A stretch of DNA of 64,000 nucleotides from Lactuca virosa (taxonomy: Eukaryota > Streptophyta > Magnoliopsida > Asterales > Asteraceae), in the NCBI GenBank assembly GCA_928212115.1, contig CAKMRJ010005745.1, positions 216,786,001 through 216,850,000 on the forward strand, in the 5' to 3' direction. The notes below the pieces were generated by a model. The model had not been told where the DNA came from. It saw only the letters and a list, made by a program, of their open reading frames with translations, and did no database searches. Positions 57,267 to 64,000 of this stretch are shown here, in pieces. Position 1 is the first letter of the stretch; the number at the start of each line of letters is the position of its first letter. The position numbers and the translations under genes are program-made.

Positions 57267-59740
57267 TGTAACAACCCAAATTTCCAAATAAATTTTTCAT
57301 TTTTAATTAATCAAAACATTCCCATAAAATATGAAATATCAATGACAATTGTTTTCAAAATCCATAACATCAACATTTTATTTCAAAGATCAGAGTGTCC
57401 CATCAAAACAAATGCCAGAAAGTGCATGTCGCTCCATCAAGCCTTGCCCTTGCCATTAGGCTCAGAAGTACCTGAAACAAATCAACAAACTATAAGCTAA
57501 TGCTTAGTGAGTTCCCCATAGCATACCCCACACAATCCGCATAATCACATAATCCATATTAGCTATAAAAGCTACATAAACCACATAAGTCATGCATACA
57601 ACATATAAGGATGCCATGGAAACCCTCCAAGGTCTTATACCAAATGTCATGGGAACCCCCACATGGTCTCAATCTACCGCCACGGGAACTCCCCGGGGTC
57701 TTCCATGCAAATGGCATACTAACATAACGCATAATCAATCAACAATCCACATATCATAAAATGGGCCAACCTTGGTGCCTTAGACCCATTGGTATGGTGA
57801 GAAAACTCACATCTGTCTGCTGAATCCGAAAGCTGCTCTCCTAACAGTCTGTAACCACCGGTGTTGAACAATAATATCATTAACCCAATGTTCGGGTTGA
57901 ATATATTCAAGTTAAAGAACCTAAGTCCCATGTCCTTTCATAATTGCCCAAAAGTCTCCCATAGCTAATGGGCCCAAAGTCGATGTCCAAAATCACTAAT
58001 GGGCCTCATGGCCCATTAAAACCCAACCATAGCAACCATGGCCTAAAAAGATAAATTGGCCCACTAATTCAAAACATGACCAGGCCCAATGACTGATTAA
58101 GGCCCAAAGGGCTTACAAGCCCAAAACAAGTCCAAGCCCATCTGAGTGCGTACACCTTGCGTACCACTCCTGTAAGGGCTTACAAGCCCAAAACAAGTCC
58201 AAGCCCATCTGAGTGCGTACGCCCTGTGTACCACTCCTGTACACTCAGCGTACTGGGTCGCTGAGCTGTACGCGCTGCGTACGCTAAACTACTCCCAACG
58301 TACAAGTAGGTTAAGCGACCTCTTCCATTAAGTGTTTAATACTTGATGTTCTTACATCCAACTTTTAGATCTGAGTCCATTAAGATGTCCTAAGGCATAA
58401 AGTTGGCAACTTTATGCCCTTGCATGTTCAGTATGCTCCCAGCAACCCATTTAAGACCTCTGTAAGAGTTTTAATCCATGCATGAGGTCAAAACACCCAT
58501 CAAGACACCATTTTTATGGCATGATTGAGTCAAAGGACCTTAGATCTACTCTTCCTAAGCTCTGGAGTTGCTCCAACTCTCTAGAGATGATCCATGAACA
58601 CAAAAAGGGACAATATAGAAAACCCTAACTAGATCTAATGAATAAGATGTCAAGATCAAGACTTTATACCTCAAGAAGCTCTTCAAGGTGAACTAGATGC
58701 AGATTCTTGAAGCCCAATGCCACTCCAAGCTTGCTTAGCAATTCCCACTTCTTGAATGAACTCTAAAATGGCCACAAATACACTACTTAAGCTCAAAAAC
58801 ACTCTCACAAGTTACAAGCCCAAAACAAGTCCAAGCCCATCTGAGTGTGTACGCCCTGCGTACCACTCCTGTACGCTCAGCGTACTGGGTCCCTGAGTTG
58901 TACGCGCTGTGTACGCTAAACTACGCCCAGCGTACAAGCAGGTTAAGCAACTTATTCCATTAAGTGCTTAATACTTGATGTTCTTACGTCCAAGTTTTAG
59001 ATCTGAGTCCATTAAGACGCCCTAAGGCATAAAGTTGGCAACTTTATGCCTTTGCATGTTCCATATGCTCCCAAAAACCCATTAAGACCTTTCCAAGAGT
59101 CTTAATCCATGCATGAGGTCAAAACACCCATCAAGACACCATTTTTATGGCATGAATGAGTCAAAGGACCTTAGATCTACTCTTCCTAAGCTCTGGAGTT
59201 GCTCCAACTCTCTAGAGATGCTCCATGAACACAAAAGGGACAATATAGAAAACCCTAACTAGATCTAATGAACAAGATGTCAAGATCAAGACTTTATACC
59301 TCCAGAAGCTCTTCAAGGTGAACTAAATATAGATTCTTGAAGCCCAATGCCACTCCAAGCTTGCTTAGAAATTTCCTCTTCTTGAATGAACTCTAAAATG
59401 GCCACAAATACACTCCTTAAGCTTAAAAACACTCTCACAAGGGAACTCTGGTGAAAAAGGGCGAAATGAGGCTATGGAGGCTGATTAGGGTTTGGTCCAA
59501 GAGGCTTAAGGGTGTTTAAATAGGTGTCAAGTCCGAGAATTAGGGTTTGGGCCCTCTTTCACGTACGCCCCGCATACCTACATGTACGCCCCGAGTACAC
59601 GGCCACCCTTCGCGTTCATGCATCCTTAGTACGTTAAGCATACTCCTGGAGTACGCCCCGCGTACTAAGGGACCTTTATACCTTCTTTTCCATTTTTAAG
59701 GGTCCAAAGAGTAATACCTGATTTGGAGTGTTACAACGCT
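57262..59740 (-). mobile_element. Reversed solo LTR 2 with perfect ACGCT duplication
   Basis: The LTR proper is 57267-59735 (TGTAACAACCC...GGAGTGTTACA), flanked by ACGCT on both sides (57262-57266, 59736-59740), and it splits the copia gag gene exactly there. On the minus strand: upstream palindromes (59651, 59629, 59584, 59563), TATTTAAA (59522-59515), two downstream quartets (58921-58849 and 58289-58217), tandem CATGGGAACCCCC-type repeats (57600-57710) and the AACTCACTAAGC module (57515-57493). A tandem duplication of about 635 bp (about 58180-58811 and 58812-59446) explains the doubled quartet. No internal element DNA remains. Confidence 0.92.
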
Positions 59741-60700
59741 GCTTCTCTCGGAGTTTGGAGCCTTTGACCAGAAGCCTGAGGAGAATCTCGATCAAACGTT
59801 CAACCGGTACAATCATCTTTTAAGAAGGATGGTGAAAAACAAAATTGGATGCGAACTAATTGAACAAAAGGTCACATTCATGAATGGTTTAAATCCATAA
59901 TGGAAAGTTGTGGTGTTAACGGTTAAAACGCATGAGCAGTTTAAGTCCTACTCTTTAGCGAAGCTTGTGGGAATTCTTAGGTCTCACAAGTACGAAGTTA
60001 CAAAAGAAGCAAAGATTTTTTTGGTATGGGTTCTTTGGCATTAGTCGCAAAGAACAAGCATGTTGTAGAAGAGGAAGGTTTGGAGACGGACCTTTCAGAT
60101 TGTGACCTCTCAAAGGAGGAATATGCACTGATGGTGTCAAACCCTAGGAAGTTCGCCAAAAAGAACTTTGGACGGAAAAAAACAGAAATTGGAAAGGAAT
60201 TTACAGCTCTGAGAAGATGAAGGGTGAGAGGGTCAACAATCCTCAAAAGGAAGAAGTGAAGAAAGATAGCAAGCTGGTGGGAAATTCTGGATATGACTGT
60301 AATTATTGTCATGGAAAAAATCATTTAGGGAAAGAGTGTATGTTGAAAAGGTGCAATGAGAAGAAGGATGAAGGAGGAGAGAAAGATGAAGCCTACTATC
60401 TTCGCACGATAGAGGAGCTCAAGAAAAAGAAGAACGCTGATAACGCTAAACCTGCTTTCATTGTGCAGGAAAATGACGAGGAGTTTGGAAGAGTTGAAGT
60501 TTGGTCAACTGACTCGGAGGATGACGAGGTTCGCAGACCAACACATGGCAAGTGCTTCGTTGCGAAAGCCGGTGCTTCGGAGTATGAGGGAAAATGCTTC
60601 ATGGTCAACAATGATGTTTTGAAGCAAAGGGATACACTTCTGACAGTTGCTTCACTACGAAACTCGTCACAGAGCAGATCAACGAATGTGAGAAGATGAT
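59741..60700 (+). pseudogene. Copia E gag, second part with zinc knuckle
   Basis: Continues LLLSEFGAFDQKPEENLDQTF, RYNHLLRRMVKNKIGCELI and, after a stop (NP-stop-WKVVVLTVK), YSLAKLVGILRSHKYE. After frame changes come LALVAKNKHVVEEE and then the zinc knuckle CNYCHGKNHLGKEC (about 60298-60339) followed by a lysine/glutamate-rich coiled-coil-like stretch and WSTDSEDDEVRRPTHGKCF. At least two stops and two frameshifts. The C-x2-C-x4-H-x4-C pattern is intact. Confidence 0.85.
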
Positions 60701-62110
60701 AAGCATGGTAAATTCTATTCTTGAATCTTCAAATATTCCTATCTCTCGTTATGAAACTGAATTAGAAGACTTAAAATTTATAATTTCTAGTTTAAGTGAT
60801 AGTTTAAAGGAACCCGTTTAAGTAATACTAACTTAACTGATCAAATTAGCAGGGTAACATCAAAAAGTGAGGAAAGGCGGATGTGGATTGAGAAGTTAGA
60901 GTTGGAGTTATCTAGGTCTAGGGATGCTTTAATTTATTCGCAACGAGACAATTTAGGGCTTTTGAAACAACGAAATATTTTTTGTTTGATTGCTAAACGT
61001 TTTTATTCTAATATCACTCAGCTGCACATTGATTGTGAAATAGGGAAGAAAATCCATAAAATGATTTTGCCCTTTCTTGAAATGAAAGAGGATGAAATCG
61101 ATGTAGACTGTTTCAAATGTGAATCCATCGTATCATCTGACGAATTCTCTGATGCTTATAAAATCGGACTGGACAAAATTGAATCTTATATACAGTCCAA
61201 AGAGCATAAGAACATGCTAAAACAGATTTTGAGTGAAAAAGATAAAGAGCAAATTAAATATGATACTTTACAAAAAGTTGACTCTTTATGCACTAAATTG
61301 AGTTCAAATAATACACTTGACGTTAAAAATATATCTAAATTTGATGATGATAGTGACGTGAGTGAGATCTCTGTGGAGGATGAGGTTAATTGCTCGGAAT
61401 TTGTTAAAAGCGAACCTAAACCTGCGAAAAATTTAATTTCTGAAAATTCGGTTGAGTACGTTCGTATTTCTGAAAATGCTTCAAAATTTCTAAAAGAGAA
61501 GGCAACTGTTTTCCCAAAGGTTTAAACTGTTTCGAATCAGGTCTTTGCAACTTTAGGACATAACAAAAATCAGACCAAAGAACTGTCGTCCCTTGTAGAA
61601 GAAGACAACGCTGATGGGTGCGATGAATTTTTCTGGTCTACCCCTATTGACAATGCAGGTGAAACCAAAGGTCTCTCAGAAATGACCTCTTGGAAGACTA
61701 AGGGAAGATACGTGGCAGAACCTCTAAACAAAGTCAATTCTAGCTACGAAACAGGAAGTCCGAGTGGAACCAAAAATGTTCCAAGTGATGTATCATCTGA
61801 AAAGTCCGAAATCCCTGTTAAAAGCCAAAAACTAGGGTTAATCTTCATAAGTCTGATGAGCAATTTGTTGCTCAGAAACGTGAAAGAAATGCTAGATATA
61901 ATAAAATTTTAAAAGATAATAAAAGAAAAATCTCTTTTCAAAAGAATCCTAAAAATGTAAGGGTCGTTGTTTTTAAAATCACTAAGAAAGATAATTCCAC
62001 TCTGATTAAACGATCTTACTTGGTTGATGAAGCAATAACATTTCCTGTGTCTGTGAAAACCTCACGTGGACCCAAACAACTTTGGGTTCCTAAATCTCTT
62101 TGATTTTTGT
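60701..62110 (+). pseudogene. Copia E extended Gag/spacer region, coiled-coil rich
   Basis: Between the zinc knuckle and the protease lie about 1.4 kb coding for a long, charged, partly coiled-coil protein: WIEKLELELSRSRDALIYSQ, RFYSNITQLHIDCEIGKKIH, YIQSKEHKNMLKQILSEKDK. Breaks near 60700-60880 and at 61523 interrupt it. Such a long extra Gag segment is unusual for small copia elements and fits Sirevirus/Maximus-like lineages; that lineage call is inference, since RT is outside the window. Confidence 0.6.
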
Positions 62111-62193
62111 AGGTGATGCGTAACGAGCAGTTTGACTCTGAATGGTACATTGATAGGGGTTGCCCGGGTCACATGATAGGAAGGAAGGAATAA
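62111..62193 (+). pseudogene. Copia E protease active-site region, mutated
   Basis: Reads MRNEQFDSEWYIDRGCPGHM, then a stop. Copia proteases have WYIDSGCSxHM here; the catalytic D-S-G triad has become D-R-G and a stop follows at KE. The region is inactive. Confidence 0.75.
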
Positions 62194-62883
62194 TTGAGAG
62201 AGTTCAGACCGCTGAAGGATGGAGGGAGAGTCAAATACGAAAATAACTCTCTTGGGGAAATTAAAGGCTATGGGATGATTACGAATGGAGAATTCTCTAT
62301 TCGAAAGGTAGCCTATGTGGAAGGCCTACAACACAACCTAATCAGTGTATCACAATTGGTTGTAGGGACAGGTTTAAAAGTGTCGTTCGACGACGAGGGA
62401 TCTGAGATAATCGAGAAGAAATCCAAAACAGTATTGTTGAAGTCCAAACGCAAAGGCGAGATGTATCCACTTAATCTGAATCCCATCATAGGAAAGTCAG
62501 CCATATGCCTTCTTACAAAAGCACCTTCGGATGATAGTTGGCTTTGGCACCGAAGGCTCTCACATCTCAACTTCAAAGACATCAATAAATTTGTACTTGG
62601 TGATCATGTGCGAGGGCTACCATTGCTGAAGTTTGAGAAGGATCATCTCTGTACGGATTGCGAACTTGGGAAACAAAGCAGGAAGATTCATCCAACAATC
62701 ATAAACACCAAAGTGGTCGAGCTGCTTGAGCTTTTACATGTTGATCTCTATGGTCCATCTGCCATCGAGAGCATTGGTGGTACCAAGTACATTTTAGTTA
62801 TTGTTGACAATTTTTTCAGATTTACATGGGTGTATTTCTTAAGAAGAAATCAGAAGCCACTCCAAAGCTCAAGGACTTTATAA
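62194..62883 (+). pseudogene. Copia E protease end, pre-integrase and integrase start
   Basis: After GYGMITNGEFSIRKVAYVEGL and HNLISVSQL (protease tail) comes the GAG-pre-integrase/zinc module WHRRLSHLNFKDINK with CTDCELGKQSR, then the integrase core start LLHVDLYGPSAIES (first catalytic D) and KYILVIVDNFFRFTWVYFL. It frameshifts near 62830 into the frame continued at 62826-63113. Confidence 0.9.
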
Positions 62884-63113
62884 AGCAGATCGAGCTTCAA
62901 CTACGAAAGTTGGTTCGTAACATTCGCAATGACAATGGTTTAGATTTCAAAAATCAAGCATTTGAAGAGTTCCTGACTGAAAAAGGAGCAGCTCACAACT
63001 TTTCAGTTCCTTACACTCCTCCACAGAACGGGGTTGTTGAAAGACGATACCGGTCTCTGTGCGAAGCTACGAGAACTATGCTATCATTTGCGAATTTGCC
63101 ACTTTACTTCTAG
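62826..63113 (+). pseudogene. Copia E integrase core, second part
   Basis: LKDFIKQIELQL leads to RNIRNDNGLDFKNQAF (second catalytic D) and YTPPQNGVVERRYRSL (third, E), so all three acidic residues are present across the two frames. It ends at a TAG (FANLPLYF-stop, where relatives have FW-A). Confidence 0.9.
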
Positions 63114-64000
63114 GCTGATGCTATTGGAACAGCCTGCTTTACACAAAACCGATCTCTTCTCAATAAGCGATTTTCTGTTACTCCATATGAGATTTTAAAT
63201 AATCGAAAACCTAATGTCAGGTTGTTTCATGTATTTGGTTCCAGGTGCTTCATTTTTAATAATAAAGAGCAAAGGAACAAATTCGATGTAAAGGTTGATG
63301 AAGGTATTTTCTTGGGGTATTCTTTGACTTCGATGGCATATAGGGTTCTAAATAAAAAGTCCAAAAAGATAGAAGAAACCTATTATGTCACGTTCGATAA
63401 CAATTATATAAAGAAGTTACAGAAGACTGCCAGTCAATCAAAGGAGATATTTCCTAAGCCGAATCCAACAACAATTCCTCTTTCCACTCTCTACGAAGAG
63501 TTCATGAATCTATTTAACGAGCTAGAGAAAGCAATCTCTTCAGAATCTAAAGCAACTGATAATAAGGAAGATGAATTAAAGAAAATTATTGATGATGCTT
63601 CAAAGGATCTAGAACAAGAACCACCAAGTCCGAAAGATCCAGAAGCTGCGAATGTTCAACCGCAGGGGGAGGGTTTCACCTGAACCTCCTCATCTCATAC
63701 ACTTGTTCAGGGGGAGAATGAAACCCCTGAAATCAGCTTAGAACCACCATTCCAGGAGGATGATTCAACTCCAAATGAAGAGCCAAATCCATCATTCGAG
63801 GGGGAGAATGAGAATACGAATGATGATTCGGATGCTCAATCTGAATTTGAAGAAATAAATGTTGAACTGGATCCATCTTATGATCCAAACTATCCTCCTC
63901 TAACCAAATGGACCAGGGATCATCCCAAAACACAAGTAATCGGAGAAGCCTCTGCAGGAGTTCTTACGAGAGCACAACAAAGGTCAAATCGGATTGCATT
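63114..64000 (+). pseudogene. Copia E integrase C-terminus and linker toward RT (cut by window edge)
   Basis: Continues ADAIGTACFTQNRSL and, in the frame of 63222, FHVFGSRCFIFNN, KFDVKVDEGIFLGYS and AYRVLNKKSKKIEETYYVTFD, the standard end of copia integrase. A long acidic linker follows (GENETPEIS, GENENTNDDSDAQSE), then WTRDHPKTQVIGEASAGVLTRAQQRS, the signature just before RT. A TGA at 63681-63683 breaks the linker. RT, RNase H and the 3' LTR are outside the window. Confidence 0.88.

Overview
This is a plant nuclear window with no bacterial, organellar or viral architecture. AT-rich non-coding DNA carries long TA tracts, MITE-like hairpin elements and a dense pile of LTR retrotransposons that use the initiator-tRNA-Met type primer site. 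Several chromovirus-type LTRs carry palindromes of the form GTACGC-NNN-GCGTAC, which I associate with lettuce-type (Asteraceae, Cichorieae) genomes. That species guess is inference; no host gene here fixes it.

Region 1 (1-21440) is low-copy and MITE-rich. On the minus strand lie three copies of a gene for a small, hydrophobic, roughly 155-residue protein of unknown function (1588-1947 broken, 8727-9203 intact, 11546-12028 frameshifted). A short downstream exon with its splice acceptor is conserved behind copies 2 and 3. A fourth, intact copy with the same exon lies at 53677-54729. One tandem array has therefore been split by about 40 kb, most of it retrotransposon. The region also holds a GRF zinc-finger fragment, a possible WIP-like fragment, a broken first exon of a plastid PSRP2/cp-RNP type RNA-binding protein, a hAT-type element with a perfect 8-bp target duplication, and at least four fold-back elements.

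Region 2 (21441-50270) is a nest of retrotransposons. Gypsy A has an LTR at 21441-22356 that resumes at 43126-45100. It is interrupted by gypsy B (22357-43125), a Tekay-like chromovirus with gag, protease, RT, RNase H, integrase and a chromodomain-like tail. B's 5' LTR is interrupted by an internally deleted minus-strand gypsy C (23465-27673). B's leader is interrupted by D (29109-36813), a minus-strand non-autonomous element with near-identical LTRs, GTTAG target duplications and only a copia-type gag remnant. A's leader carries a reversed solo LTR (45415-48098), followed by further LTR debris.

Region 3 (50271-64000) holds a 2-kb inverted repeat (50337-52389), the fourth gene copy with its duplicated flank, and a copia element E that runs off the right edge. 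Its gag is split by another reversed solo LTR (57267-59735) with perfect ACGCT target duplications.

The two observations I rate highest concern the retrotransposons. First, three LTR families and element D carry 13-15 bp palindromes of different sequence but the same layout. Each is a quartet made of two pairs, with 20-23 bp (two helical turns) between members of a pair. In the LTRs one quartet ends about 40 bp upstream of the TATA box and another lies about 0.6 kb downstream. Second, a 69-nt GT-AG intron containing an in-frame stop separates Gag from protease in gypsy B and is absent from its relative C.
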